Shown here piece after piece: positions 35,458 to 44,651 of a stretch of 64,000 nucleotides of DNA. The notes below the pieces were generated by a model. That model was not told the origin of the DNA and searched no databases. It saw only the letters and a list, made by a program, of their open reading frames with translations. The stretch comes from Rhodobiaceae bacterium (lineage in GTDB: Bacteria; Pseudomonadota; Alphaproteobacteria; Parvibaculales; Parvibaculaceae), in the NCBI GenBank assembly GCA_003330885.1, contig CP030277.1:2716001-2780000 (forward strand), in the 5' to 3' direction. The position numbers were made by a program, and so were the translations under genes. Numbering within the stretch: position 1 is the stretch's first letter; each line of letters starts with the position of its first letter.

Positions 35458-36621
35458 TCAGAAGAGACGTGTGTCCGTTTCGAGCCCCAGGAAGAGGCGC
35501 CCCGCCTGTTCCAGCACACCCTTCGCGACCATCATATGTTGTGTGGCCACATGCACGTCCCTGAAATGTCTTTGCAGGGGCGAGCGCTTATAAACCGACG
35601 TTCCACCACCCAGATCATAAACAATGTCTACCGCTTGGGCAGCAGACGTGGTGGCATGCGCCATGGAAAGGCGCATATCACGACGCTGATCAACGCTGAT
35701 CACGCCTTTTGTCTGCGCTGCTTCCCAGGCTTCCGCAAATGCATCATCCATCCAGGTCTGAGCAGACCGCACCAGGGCTTCCGCTCGCGCCACACCCATC
35801 TGCGTGTCAGGCCGCTTCGCCAAAGGCTTCAAGGTCCCCTGGGGCGTCTTTGCAGACGCAAAACTCACAAGCTCGTCAATGGCTGAGCGCGCTGTACCGA
35901 GTGCAACCCCGGCAATGCCGGATGCCAACAGAGCAAACAGTGGAAAGACATAAAGCGGGCGCTCCATGGGCTTGTCATACCCAAATGCAACGCCACGACT
36001 TTTCGGCACCCACACATCCTTCATTTCAAAGTCCGTGCTGCCGGTGCCGCAAAGGCCAGACACATCCCAGGTGTCGAGCAGCGTCACGTCATCGGCGGGC
36101 ACCATCATCATTCGACTTATGGGAACGCCTGTGTCAGACATTTCAGGCTTGCCGTCCTTCATGACAAAGCAACCGCCGGAAATCCACTTTGCATTGCGAC
36201 TGCCAGAGCCCCACTGCCAGCGACCAGACACGCGGTATCCGTCGCCCTCCGGTATGGCTTTTCCAGTCGGCGCAAAAACGCCCGCCGTGATGGTCCGCTT
36301 ACCACCACCGAAAATCTCTTCTGCATCCGCCTTCGGCATATAGGCAGAGCCAAGCCCGGTGGTCGCCCCAATCATCGTGCACCAGGCGGCAGACGAGTCG
36401 CCCCGCGCTAGGGTGCGAATGAGCTTGAGGAAGGTCGGTGGGTCGAGCTCCAGCCCCCCATAAATCTCCGGCACCATCACGGAGTAAAAGCCCGCCTCAG
36501 CAAAAGCATCAGCAATGTCCTGGGGAACCTGACGCTTCTCTTCTATTTCGTCCGTGCGCTCCCGCAACATCGGTACAAATCCCTCGGCAGCTGCCAGAAG
36601 CGCTTCACCCTTCGATGTCAT
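35458..36621 (-). CDS. Acyl-CoA dehydrogenase-fold flavin monooxygenase-like protein
   Basis: This 387-residue protein has the acyl-CoA dehydrogenase fold but looks like the flavin-dependent monooxygenase (HsaA/HpaB-like group D) branch: short N-terminus, FYSVMVPEIYGGLELDP, GDSSAAWCTMIGATTG, and a C-terminal YDLGGGTSVYKRSPLQRHFRD segment in which HsaA-type enzymes keep H and D residues. No clear catalytic glutamate of true dehydrogenases is seen. Such enzymes hydroxylate aromatic or CoA-bound substrates with a separate flavin reductase, which is not adjacent. AGGAG lies nine bases before the ATG. Confidence 0.83.
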   Translation of the reverse strand: MTSKGEALLAAAEGFVPMLRERTDEIEEKRQVPQDIADAFAEAGFYSVMVPEIYGGLELDPPTFLKLIRTLARGDSSAAWCTMIGATTGLGSAYMPKADAEEIFGGGKRTITAGVFAPTGKAIPEGDGYRVSGRWQWGSGSRNAKWISGGCFVMKDGKPEMSDTGVPISRMMMVPADDVTLLDTWDVSGLCGTGSTDFEMKDVWVPKSRGVAFGYDKPMERPLYVFPLFALLASGIAGVALGTARSAIDELVSFASAKTPQGTLKPLAKRPDTQMGVARAEALVRSAQTWMDDAFAEAWEAAQTKGVISVDQRRDMRLSMAHATTSAAQAVDIVYDLGGGTSVYKRSPLQRHFRDVHVATQHMMVAKGVLEQAGRLFLGLETDTRLF

Positions 36622-36639
36622 TGACCTAACTCCTGCTGA

Positions 36640-37809
36640 TTATTGGGGCAGCCCAAGCCGGGCAGCAATATTGTTCTTCTGCATATTCGATGAGCCGCCG
36701 ACAATCGGCATGCCGAGCACATCCCGCACATTGCGCTCCATGTCATAGGAGTCGGTGAGCCCGTAGGCACCCATCACCTGCTGGCAGGCGAGAACAATCT
36801 CGACTGCCGTATCGGCGACAAAGAGTTTTGCCATGCTGGTTTCCACAGAACAGGGCTTGCCTTCATGCGCAAGATGAACTGCGTGATAGAGCATGTGTTG
36901 GCAGGCCTGGAGCTTGGTCTTTGCTTCTGACAGAGAATGGCGAACGGCCTGATGTGCAGCGATAGGCTTTCCAAACTGCACCCGCTCCTGTGCATATTGC
37001 CAGGCCTCATCTAGGGCAGCGCGCGCAATGCCATAAGTCACCGTTGTAATCTCAATTTTTTCGACATCAAGGGTTCGGCCAGCAAGCATGCCCCACCCTT
37101 TGTTCCAGCCTTCCGGCCCGCCCAACACCTGTTCCACCGGAATGCGAACATCATCAAAGAAAACATCACACGATGCTGTGTAGCGAAGGTTCGAATGCTC
37201 GATCAGCTGCATGGAAATGCCTGCAGCGTCTGTCGGGATCAAAAGCACAGTAAGGTTTTTGTACTTCTTGCCCTTAGCATCGCTGTTCACCAGGCAATAG
37301 ATATAGTCCGCCCAATCCGCACCAGTACACCAACGCTTCGCGCCATTCACCACAACGGTTTGTCCATCATCTTCCAAATGCGCGCGCGTTCTCACGGTGG
37401 CAAGGTCACCGCCCACATCGGGCTCACTCAACCCATACGCAAACCAGATGTCGCCCTTGGCAAGCTTTGGAAGCAGTTCTCGTTTCTGAGCCTCTGACCC
37501 GTTTTCAACAACATTTGCCCCGCCATAGAACGCCGCATGAATAAAGGGTCCGCCGAGCGAGGGCCCGACCTGACAAAGCTCGTCCAGCACAGCAACGGCG
37601 GCAACAAGATCGATCCCTTGCCCCCCAAACTCTTCGGGAATGGTCAGGCCGCAGACACCCAGGTCCGCGAGCTTGCGAAACGTATCACGACAAAAGGTGT
37701 GATCCTTGTCGAGCTGCCGACGTTTCTCGCGCGGCATCTCGTCTTTCACAAAACGCTTTGTCATATCGCGCAGGATGGTGACGTGTTCCGGCTCATCGGT
37801 GAAATACAT
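36640..37809 (-). CDS. Acyl-CoA dehydrogenase
   Basis: This 389-residue FAD enzyme introduces a double bond into an acyl-CoA. It has LADLGVCGLTIPEEFGGQG, the FAD/acyl segment WFAYGLSEPDVGGDLA, VNGAKRWCTGADWADY, and the C-terminal CQQVMGAYGLTDSYDMERNVRD. Its ribosome-binding site lies across the stop of the upstream crotonase gene (gap five bases). The following HsaA-like gene begins 18 bases downstream. The substrate is unknown. Confidence 0.91.
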   Translation of the reverse strand: MYFTDEPEHVTILRDMTKRFVKDEMPREKRRQLDKDHTFCRDTFRKLADLGVCGLTIPEEFGGQGIDLVAAVAVLDELCQVGPSLGGPFIHAAFYGGANVVENGSEAQKRELLPKLAKGDIWFAYGLSEPDVGGDLATVRTRAHLEDDGQTVVVNGAKRWCTGADWADYIYCLVNSDAKGKKYKNLTVLLIPTDAAGISMQLIEHSNLRYTASCDVFFDDVRIPVEQVLGGPEGWNKGWGMLAGRTLDVEKIEITTVTYGIARAALDEAWQYAQERVQFGKPIAAHQAVRHSLSEAKTKLQACQHMLYHAVHLAHEGKPCSVETSMAKLFVADTAVEIVLACQQVMGAYGLTDSYDMERNVRDVLGMPIVGGSSNMQKNNIAARLGLPQ

Positions 37810-37814
37810 GGATG

Positions 37815-38609
37815 CTATTCCCCCGTGAAATTCGGCGCGCGCTTTTCCTTAAAGGCGGCAACCGCTTCTTTGCGGTCTTCCAGTGTGTTGGTGATTGCTT
37901 CATAGGCAATTGCTGCATCCATCACCTTCACAGCAATTTCGCGAAGCGTGATATTCGCCGCCGTCTTCGTCCACCGCACTGCCCATTTGGGGTTGCCCAT
38001 GATTTTTCCAACAAGCTCGCCAACTTTTGCGTCAAGCTCTTCAGGCGGAACGGAATAATTGATAAGCCCCAGATCCATTGCCTGTTGGCCGGTCAGCATA
38101 TCGCCGGTCATCAGCAACTCTTTTGCTTTGGCAAAACCGATAAGCTGCGGCCAGATCACCGCACCACCGTCGCCAGCCACCAGGCCCACTTTCACATGCG
38201 GGTCGCCAATCACCGCATTATCGCTTGCGATAATCACATCACAAAGAAGCGCGATCGTTGCACCAAGCCCGGCCGCTGCCCCATTAAGGCGGCAGACAAT
38301 CGGCTTCTCCAGATCAAGGAGCGATGTAACGATCCGCTTGCCCTCGGGCGCAATGGAGCGAAACTTCGCCGGGTTCGCGATCATCTCGTCGAACCACTCC
38401 ATGTCACCGCCTGCGCAGAAGGCCCGGCCGGCGCCCGTCAGAATGATGAGGTCACTGTCCTCATCCCGCTGAAGATCAGTGAAAACACGACCAAGCTCCT
38501 CATGCATGCGCGCATTGACGGCATTGACCGGCCCCGGCCCGTCAATTGTGACTGTCAAAACCCGGCCTTCATAGCCGAATGACAAGGTCTCGTAATCTTT
38601 GAATTCCAT
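37815..38609 (-). CDS. Enoyl-CoA hydratase/isomerase family protein
   Basis: This 264-residue crotonase shows GPGPVNAVNARMHEEL, the oxyanion segments AGRAFCAGGDMEWF and NGAAAGLGATIALLCDVIIA, and VKVGLVAGDGGAVIWPQLIG. ATG occurs at 38615 and 38609; AAGG lies one base from the first but seven from the second, so I took 38609. It is the first gene of the leftward four-gene operon, divergent from a TetR regulator that probably controls it. Confidence 0.9.
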   Translation of the reverse strand: MEFKDYETLSFGYEGRVLTVTIDGPGPVNAVNARMHEELGRVFTDLQRDEDSDLIILTGAGRAFCAGGDMEWFDEMIANPAKFRSIAPEGKRIVTSLLDLEKPIVCRLNGAAAGLGATIALLCDVIIASDNAVIGDPHVKVGLVAGDGGAVIWPQLIGFAKAKELLMTGDMLTGQQAMDLGLINYSVPPEELDAKVGELVGKIMGNPKWAVRWTKTAANITLREIAVKVMDAAIAYEAITNTLEDRKEAVAAFKEKRAPNFTGE

Positions 38610-38644
38610 GCCCATTCCTTTTTTTCTGAGGCTAACTCAAAATT

Positions 38645-38691
38645 GCCTAGACGTTCAACCCTCAAATAGGCTTATATCTTTAAACGTGTTT
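38645..38691. promoter_or_regulatory. Candidate TetR operator region
   Basis: The gap between the divergent crotonase and tetR genes holds GCCTA-(17)-TAGGC (38645-38649 and 38667-38671) and a near-palindrome AAACGTGTTT at 38682-38691. TetR regulators normally bind palindromes in this position. Which element is used, if any, is not decidable by eye. Confidence 0.3.
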
Positions 38692-38720
38692 GATCATTTG
38701 CGCAGATATATGCTCATTTT

Positions 38721-39425
38721 ATGAGGAACATTCAAATTTCCATATCAGCGGCACCATCCAAACAAAGGTCCGGACGCTGGGGAGACCGGGAACAGTCGAT
38801 CCTGGACGCAGCGTGGGAGCTCATCACATCTCAGGGCTTCGACCGTATGACCATGGCTGATGTTGCAGCAGCGACAGGTCTTTCGGAAGGAAGTCTCTAC
38901 AATTATGTGCCCAGCAAACGCGAGCTCGCCATCCGCGTCGCCGAACGCTGGTTCTCCACACAGGCTGAAGAGCTAGAACAGACATTAAGCGCTGTTGAGC
39001 ACCCGCGTGATCAGGTGACACTTCTCGTCCAACGCCACATCGCGATGATTTTGGAACAGCCCGAACTGTTCCTCATGTGGATACGCGAAGTACGAGCGAC
39101 CGATGCCTACCTCACCTCAAGCTCACGCGACATCTTCCGATCCTATACCGGGCTCTTACGCGCAGTTCTTGACAAGGCGCAGGTGGCGGGCAGCATTGAG
39201 ACCGATATGAGTAATGATATGGTCCGCGACATGATCTATGGCGGCGCAGAACATGTGGCCTGGACCGCCATCGTCCAAAAACGAGCAAGCATGTTGGATG
39301 TAGCCGACGCCGCGAAAAAACTCGGGCGCACTTATTGGAAGGCGCTTAAGGCCAACACAGCATCAGAAGACTTAACAGACGAGCGCCTTGCCAGGATCGA
39401 AGCAAAGCTCGACAGGCTTTCCTGA
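38721..39425 (+). CDS. TetR/AcrR-family transcriptional regulator
   Basis: This 234-residue regulator has a TetR helix-turn-helix at about 22-70: QSILDAAWELITSQGFDRMTMADVAAATGLSEGSLYNYVPSKREL, read here in overlapping parts. The remaining all-helical domain binds an unknown ligand, probably an acyl- or aryl-CoA given the divergent operon. The last 30 residues (LTDERLARIEAKLDRLS) form a short coiled-coil tail. It ends three bases before the convergent COG0523 gene. Confidence 0.9.
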   Translation: MRNIQISISAAPSKQRSGRWGDREQSILDAAWELITSQGFDRMTMADVAAATGLSEGSLYNYVPSKRELAIRVAERWFSTQAEELEQTLSAVEHPRDQVTLLVQRHIAMILEQPELFLMWIREVRATDAYLTSSSRDIFRSYTGLLRAVLDKAQVAGSIETDMSNDMVRDMIYGGAEHVAWTAIVQKRASMLDVADAAKKLGRTYWKALKANTASEDLTDERLARIEAKLDRLS

Positions 39426-39428
39426 CAC

Positions 39429-40334
39429 TCACTCAAAGCAGTCGCTCAGAGATCGGTCGAAATCAACAGGTTCAGGTCCAACTCCAATATAGACCAGCGC
39501 AGCATCATCAGGCGCCATGGCGAGCGTTGAGAGCTCCAACCGCCCGGCAGTCCATTGAACGAGGCGCCCTCCACCATCCGTTGACCGGACAAATCCCTTA
39601 CAGCGCAAAAGTCCGTCACAGCCTCCCAACACAGCTGTAAGCCGCTCCACATCGCAGGCTTCGTTGCAAGCAACAGACCCCGTCCAGAAAAGAGCATGGG
39701 GGTCATGGCGCTCCGTCTGTAGAGTCCGCGCATCAGTAGAGAAATCAAACAGATGAGAGACAGAGACGTCGGTTGTAGTCGTTTCAATTCTCAATACACC
39801 AGGCCTTTCACGCTCCAGCAGGTCAACGACTGCCTGCGTTTGAACGTCACTCGCGACATCTGTTTTTGTGAGCAGCAACAGATCAGCCGCCCCCACCTGC
39901 GCATGAACAGTATCGGCAAGCAGTGGGTCTGCAGCCTGGGACTGATACTGCGTGGCGTCCACCAACACGAAAATCCCCTGGAGCCGCAGAGCCTTGTCTG
40001 CACGAGCGATCGCCGCGATCCGCAAAGGGTCCGCAACGCCACTTGCCTCAATGACGATTTGCTCTGGTGGATCTGGACGCGTAACGAGGGAGATCAAGGC
40101 ACGCAGGAAATCATTCCCGATGGAGCAACAAATGCATCCATTTGCGAGACTAACCATGTCCTCGTCGCGGGTAACAATCAGCTTCTCATCAATATTGATG
40201 TCACCGAAATCATTGACGATCACGCCAAGGCGGCGCCCTTCATTCTCCTGCAACAAGCGGTTGAGAAGGGTCGTCTTCCCCGCACCAAGGAACCCCCCAA
40301 CAACCGAAACAGGGATCACAGATCGGTCAGTCAT
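39429..40334 (-). CDS. COG0523 (CobW/G3E) GTP-binding metallochaperone
   Basis: This 301-residue G3E GTPase belongs to a family that delivers metals, usually zinc, to client proteins. Walker A is GGFLGAGKTTLLN (13-25), the metal-binding CxCC is Cys67-Ile-Cys69-Cys70 (NGCICCSIG), the switch region is IEASGVADP and the guanine-specificity motif is LLTKTD. A short CobW C-terminal domain follows. It starts three bases after the stop of the amidohydrolase gene, so the metal enzyme and chaperone are co-expressed. No histidine-rich loop is present. Confidence 0.91.
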   Translation of the reverse strand: MTDRSVIPVSVVGGFLGAGKTTLLNRLLQENEGRRLGVIVNDFGDINIDEKLIVTRDEDMVSLANGCICCSIGNDFLRALISLVTRPDPPEQIVIEASGVADPLRIAAIARADKALRLQGIFVLVDATQYQSQAADPLLADTVHAQVGAADLLLLTKTDVASDVQTQAVVDLLERERPGVLRIETTTTDVSVSHLFDFSTDARTLQTERHDPHALFWTGSVACNEACDVERLTAVLGGCDGLLRCKGFVRSTDGGGRLVQWTAGRLELSTLAMAPDDAALVYIGVGPEPVDFDRSLSDCFE

Positions 40335-40337
40335 GAT

Positions 40338-41978
40338 CTAGACCTGAGGTGCTTCAAATACCTCACCACCCACAACCGTTCCCCAGACACCAATGTCTTT
40401 GAGTGCCATTGGATCACCTTCGAGCGGGTCCTCATTCAGGACCGCGAAGTCGGCGAGCTTACCCACTTCAATGCTCCCAATTTCATGATCAAGCTTGAGG
40501 GAGATGGCGCCGCCCATGGTGATGGTAAAGAGCGCCTCTTCGACGGTGAGCCGTTCCGCATCACCACCCAATTGCTTGCCCGTCGATGTCACACGGTTGA
40601 CCGCGCACCAAGCGGTAAAGAGCGGACCTATCGCCGTGATCGGCGCGTCGGAATGCAAAGCCAGGTCGACGCCATGCTCAACTGCACTGCCTGCATTATC
40701 TATCCGGTGCGCGCGGTCAGGCCCAAGCGTCAGTTCATAGTGTTGGTCACCCCAGTAATAGACGTGGTTGCTAAAGAGGTTCACCCCAACACCCATCGCA
40801 GCCATGCGCCTGAATTGTGCATCGCTCGCCATCTGGCAGTGCTGCAACGTATGTCGGTGGTCCGGATGTGGGTTAATCGAAAGCGCTTCTTCGATGGCAT
40901 CCAGAGCGAGCTCCGTCGCCTCATCACCATTCGTATGAATGTGCAACTGGTGGCCGGCCGCATTGTAAGCCAAGACGACCTTCTTGAATTCATCTGGAGC
41001 GATATACCAGAGGCCGTTAGGGGCACCGTTATGGTGCCCAGGCCACTTAAGACGCGCCGTAAAGCCTTGGATCGACCCATCCAGAACCAGCTTAACAATC
41101 CCCATTTTGTGTTTGTCTGTACTCTTGGAGACCAGCGACCCAATGCGTTCTGTGCCCTTCTCTGCCGGCATCAGCGTGCCGCCAAATGCCGAGACAATAC
41201 GAAGCGGAAAGTCAGGCTTATCAGTCTCGCCCGTGAGACGGCCAACCATCTCATCATCCAGGGGACTATGAAGGTCGGTCGCCGTCGTCACACCTGCCAA
41301 TTGACAGACTTTGGCAAAGTTCCAGAGCGCGGGTGGGTGCGTCGCTTGCGCGCCCAAATCAAACTTGAGCGACTTCATGGCGAGATACATGCCGACCATG
41401 CCCGCCAGCTCACCTGTCGGCGCACCCTCTGCATCCGTCATCACTTCCTGCATATCAGTAGAGGCTGCAAGATCCGATTCTTCAATCACGGCAGAATTTA
41501 CATTGAGAAAATGCAAGCTTGCGTGAAATACACCGATGCGCCGCCCATTAGAGACACGATCAAGATCTCGCGCATGCATCCGCTGCTCACCAAAAAAGAT
41601 CGGATCAAAACCCCACCCGATAAGAGCGGCATCAGGGTCATCCTGAGCTGCACTGGCCTCTTGAAGACGTTCAACAACAGCGTCCACGGATTTTAAGCCA
41701 GGCCAGACCCTGCCATCTGGCGCGGTACGGTCATAGTAGCCCACGTAGGTGTGGTCCCAGAGCGCACCCTCCACCAGGTGACTGTGCCCTTCAATCAAAC
41801 CAGGCATAATCACTTGAGCAGAAAAACGATCATCGATGGTGGCGTCCCCCCAAGCACTCACTTCCTCCAGGGTGCCAACGCCAAGTATACGCCCGTCACG
41901 GACAGCCACATGAGTAGCAAAGGGCCGAGACGGGTTCATCGTAATGATCCGTTTGGCCGGAAAAATGGTTGTCGTCAC
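40338..41978 (-). CDS. Amidohydrolase family protein (YtcJ-like)
   Basis: This 546-residue metal-dependent hydrolase is of the amidohydrolase-3/YtcJ type. Metal ligands fit IEGHSHLVEG (HxH), a histidine in HIHTNGDEATELALDAIEEA, one in HRHTLQHCQMAS and the aspartate in LALHSDAPITAIGP. No signal peptide is present. The start is a GTG with GGGAG ten bases upstream. The tight link to a COG0523 GTPase suggests that this enzyme is its zinc client. The substrate is unknown. Confidence 0.9.
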   Translation of the reverse strand: MTTTIFPAKRIITMNPSRPFATHVAVRDGRILGVGTLEEVSAWGDATIDDRFSAQVIMPGLIEGHSHLVEGALWDHTYVGYYDRTAPDGRVWPGLKSVDAVVERLQEASAAQDDPDAALIGWGFDPIFFGEQRMHARDLDRVSNGRRIGVFHASLHFLNVNSAVIEESDLAASTDMQEVMTDAEGAPTGELAGMVGMYLAMKSLKFDLGAQATHPPALWNFAKVCQLAGVTTATDLHSPLDDEMVGRLTGETDKPDFPLRIVSAFGGTLMPAEKGTERIGSLVSKSTDKHKMGIVKLVLDGSIQGFTARLKWPGHHNGAPNGLWYIAPDEFKKVVLAYNAAGHQLHIHTNGDEATELALDAIEEALSINPHPDHRHTLQHCQMASDAQFRRMAAMGVGVNLFSNHVYYWGDQHYELTLGPDRAHRIDNAGSAVEHGVDLALHSDAPITAIGPLFTAWCAVNRVTSTGKQLGGDAERLTVEEALFTITMGGAISLKLDHEIGSIEVGKLADFAVLNEDPLEGDPMALKDIGVWGTVVGGEVFEAPQV

Positions 41979-42010
41979 CGGATGCGTCTCCCAAAAAAGT
42001 GTACCTAAAC

Positions 42011-43117
42011 TCAGATATCCCAGAGCGAGATGATTTTTCCGCTCTCCGGCGCAACCTTGCCTTCCAGCACATCCAAATAGACCTGCTTGGTCACATCAAG
42101 GCCGCCAGAACGTTCCACTTTCATCCACCCGTCAACGGATGCCAGAAACGCACCCCAAGCTTTTGATATCTTCGCTTGCAGCACCTCAGCTCCCCAATCC
42201 TTGTTGCGTTTTTGGATCTGGGATGGCGCGAAGAAAAGCGTTGGCTGGGCACCAGGAAGGTTGTCAGCTCCGCCGCCTTGCTCCCAATGCGTGCCACCAA
42301 CCGCGCAGCTGCAGGTAAGCCGGTCCGCGAAGTGGTTATGGATCGCAGCGCGCACATGCGCATCTCCCGCCATATCGACAAACGCGACATTGCCTTCAAC
42401 GCTTATGGAGGCGATATCATCGTAAGCGACAACATCATCATAATACCCAACACCTTCAACAAACGCTGTATTGCCTTTGGAGGTCAGACCAATCACCCGT
42501 GGCTTGTTCGCCGACCGGCTTGAGAGCACCTGTGCGAGGCCTAAAGAAGTTTTACTCGAAGCGCTCGACAGCACCACTGTCGATGCCTCAAAGAACTGAT
42601 TATCATCTAGAAAATCATCTATCAGAAAGGACGTGGTGAACAGTGGGCGTAAAAGGCTTTGCTCCGCTTCCCGCGCAGCGTCGTAACCAGCGTCCGCCGT
42701 CACTCTGAGGTAGTTGTTATAGACAGGCGACAATTCGGCTCTGTTGGCAGCACCATCGAAAAAGCCAGCGTCGGAAACGCGGACAGCTTGTGCCACGAAA
42801 TGCGTCGACATGGGGAAGTAGCCATAGAAACGCTCGCCAGCAGCGACACCCTCGGCGTTAGAGGCGAGCACATCTCCAAAGCCCCAGACAGGAACACGTC
42901 CCCAGCCCTCATCGGCCGGAAAGAAGTCCCAATACTTCATTGCTTCGCCAAACGCGGCATAGGTGATGTTGTTTGCAGTGAAGGCAAAATCCTCGACTTT
43001 GAAAAGCACTTCACCAGGTTGCAACTCATCCGAACTAGGGATCGCTGTTTCAACGATCTTTGTCGTACGCAGATCGTCTCGTTTTACCCAGAAATTTGCT
43101 GCTGCTTGTTCTGCCAT
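42011..43117 (-). CDS. DUF2855 family protein
   Basis: This 368-residue protein matches DUF2855, which has a medium-chain-reductase-like layout: an N-terminal GroES-like part (GEVLFKVEDFAFTANNITYA and VWGFGDVLASNAEGV) and a Rossmann-like part (STVVLSSASSKTSLGLAQVL). The function is unknown; reduction of an acyl or ketone group is plausible. GGGAG eight bases upstream supports the ATG. It lies 32 bases upstream of the amidohydrolase gene on the same strand and may be part of that operon. Confidence 0.86.
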   Translation of the reverse strand: MAEQAAANFWVKRDDLRTTKIVETAIPSSDELQPGEVLFKVEDFAFTANNITYAAFGEAMKYWDFFPADEGWGRVPVWGFGDVLASNAEGVAAGERFYGYFPMSTHFVAQAVRVSDAGFFDGAANRAELSPVYNNYLRVTADAGYDAAREAEQSLLRPLFTTSFLIDDFLDDNQFFEASTVVLSSASSKTSLGLAQVLSSRSANKPRVIGLTSKGNTAFVEGVGYYDDVVAYDDIASISVEGNVAFVDMAGDAHVRAAIHNHFADRLTCSCAVGGTHWEQGGGADNLPGAQPTLFFAPSQIQKRNKDWGAEVLQAKISKAWGAFLASVDGWMKVERSGGLDVTKQVYLDVLEGKVAPESGKIISLWDI

Positions 43118-43329
43118 GTTTCACTCCCTTAAGCGGTGGGATCGGACGCCCGCCAGCTGGATGACCAAATTTGCCGCATGGTAAGGGCGCAAGACACAAG
43201 CACCAAGAAAATCTGCGCCCAAAAAGGTGCAAAACCTGTTCAATATTGGACACCAAGCGGTCCATACATTGACTCCAATACGCCAATCCCCCAAACTCTC
43301 TCCGGGTACGTTTATATCTGTGGGGAAAT

Positions 43330-43680
43330 ATGAATAAGGTAATCCACGCGGCACGCGCCGCAGCTGTTGCAGCGCTCGTTGGGCTGTTTATCGTCGTGAC
43401 TGCGGCGCCAAGCCAAGCGGAAGACCGCCGCGTTCGCATCATCAATGAAACAAGCTGGACGATGGTTGAGTTCTATGCGTCAAACGTCGGAACCAACGAT
43501 TGGGAAGAAGACATTCTGGGCTATGATGTCTTGGGGTCCGGCGACAGTGTCATGATCGATATCGACGATGGCACAGGCTATTGCATGTACGACTTCCGAG
43601 CCGTGTTTGCAGACGGTGATGTCCTTGTCCGCGAGCGGATCGACGTATGTGAAATCTCAAGCTACCGCTATCACGAATAG
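43330..43680 (+). CDS. Small exported hypothetical protein
   Basis: This 116-residue protein has a signal peptide (cleavage near PSQA, residue 30). The mature part reads RVRIINETSWTMVEFYASNV, then WEEDILGYDVLGSGDSVMID, then DGTGYCMYDFRAVFADG, with two cysteines that could pair. I know similar small exported proteins from alphaproteobacteria, without an assigned function. The ribosome-binding site GGGGAAAT is acceptable. A strong terminator follows at 43700. Confidence 0.8.
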   Translation: MNKVIHAARAAAVAALVGLFIVVTAAPSQAEDRRVRIINETSWTMVEFYASNVGTNDWEEDILGYDVLGSGDSVMIDIDDGTGYCMYDFRAVFADGDVLVRERIDVCEISSYRYHE

Positions 43681-43699
43681 ATAGTATGCAGCGAAGACC

Positions 43700-43736
43700 A
43701 AAACCGCCCCTGCGCAAGCACGGGCGGTTTTCTTTT
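43700..43736 (+). terminator. Rho-independent terminator
   Basis: Ten-base arms AAAACCGCCC and GGGCGGTTTT (43700-43709 and 43722-43731) with a 12-base loop are followed by TCTTTT. It ends the small exported-protein transcript and may also affect the convergent GST operon. Confidence 0.85.
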
Positions 43737-43763
43737 GCTTATATGCATCACCGACCTGACAAT

Positions 43764-44627
43764 CTAAGCCGCGAGAATGTCCCCTGCGACATCCTTCATC
43801 CGCTTACCGCGCAGAACCTGCCCAAACCGGACAGCTGGCAGCAGGACCTTTGAGAGGATCGCGGGCGTCTTGGTTTCTCGAGCAAAAGCGGGTCGATTTA
43901 GAAGTCGATTATAGAGCTTGAACAGCCGTGGATGAATTTCAAGCGGATAGCCGCCCATGCGCAAACGGTTCATGGTGATGAACCACGCAAGCTCAAGGAC
44001 CGAAATCCGGTCCCCAATCAGCCAGTCATTGCTTTCAAGTCGTTTTTCAAGCGTCTCAAAAGCATCCCGATGAGCTTTAACCGCGGCCCGCGCCTGCGGT
44101 TCCGTCACACCGGCTTCAGCAAATGCGCGCCACCACGCAATCTCTTTGTCGCGGGAAGGGTCATCAGCGCCCCCTTGTTCGTATTTCGCAAGAACATCAT
44201 CAGGCTTTTGCGCCAACCGCTTTGGAAAGATGAAACCCATAGTGATCTCACGCAAAGCGAAATGCAGATCGTTTTCCAGCCTCAAAGAGGCATCGACAAT
44301 CGCACGCTCTTCAGGGGTCTGCGGAAAAAAGGAATCCGCATCACTCGGCAAGGCATCCAAATAGGTAAGAATGTCATTACTCTCCACATGCACAACGCCA
44401 TCATGCACAAGCACAGGCACCACACCACGTGGATTGATGCCAAGATACCAGGGTGAAGCGTGCTCATGCTTCACCAGATTTACATGATGAGAGACATAGT
44501 CGATGCCCTTCTCACGAAGCAGGGTGCGGACCTTTTGTGAACAGGAACTCCCGCTAAAGTGTAAGAGATTCAGTCCCTTCCAGGATTTTACTTCGTCTGT
44601 CGTCACTTGCTCATCGCTGAGGATCAT
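43764..44627 (-). CDS. Glutathione S-transferase-like protein
   Basis: This 287-residue protein has a GST thioredoxin-like N-terminal domain (about 17-95: NLLHFSGSSCSQKVRTLLREKG, INPRGVVPVLVHDG and ESNDILTYLD) and a helical C-terminal domain with an insertion. SSCSQKVR places serine and cysteine at the catalytic site. It is longer than classical GSTs. It is the last gene of a three-gene operon with an extradiol dioxygenase and a fumarylacetoacetate-hydrolase-like gene, so it may isomerise or conjugate a ring-cleavage product. GGGAGAG precedes the ATG. Confidence 0.86.
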   Translation of the reverse strand: MILSDEQVTTDEVKSWKGLNLLHFSGSSCSQKVRTLLREKGIDYVSHHVNLVKHEHASPWYLGINPRGVVPVLVHDGVVHVESNDILTYLDALPSDADSFFPQTPEERAIVDASLRLENDLHFALREITMGFIFPKRLAQKPDDVLAKYEQGGADDPSRDKEIAWWRAFAEAGVTEPQARAAVKAHRDAFETLEKRLESNDWLIGDRISVLELAWFITMNRLRMGGYPLEIHPRLFKLYNRLLNRPAFARETKTPAILSKVLLPAVRFGQVLRGKRMKDVAGDILAA

Positions 44628-44651
44628 AGCTTCTCTCCCTATAGGACACCG

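Noticed and set aside
35298-35519. N-terminal extension of the iron-containing dehydrogenase
   Set aside because: The extension overlaps the preceding gene and is not protein-like; GGGAGG before ATG 35297 marks the true start.
39753-41696. 647-codon plus-strand frame
   Set aside because: It lies antisense to the COG0523 and amidohydrolase genes, both of which have complete motifs; the translated plus frame is Arg/His/Cys-rich and matches nothing.
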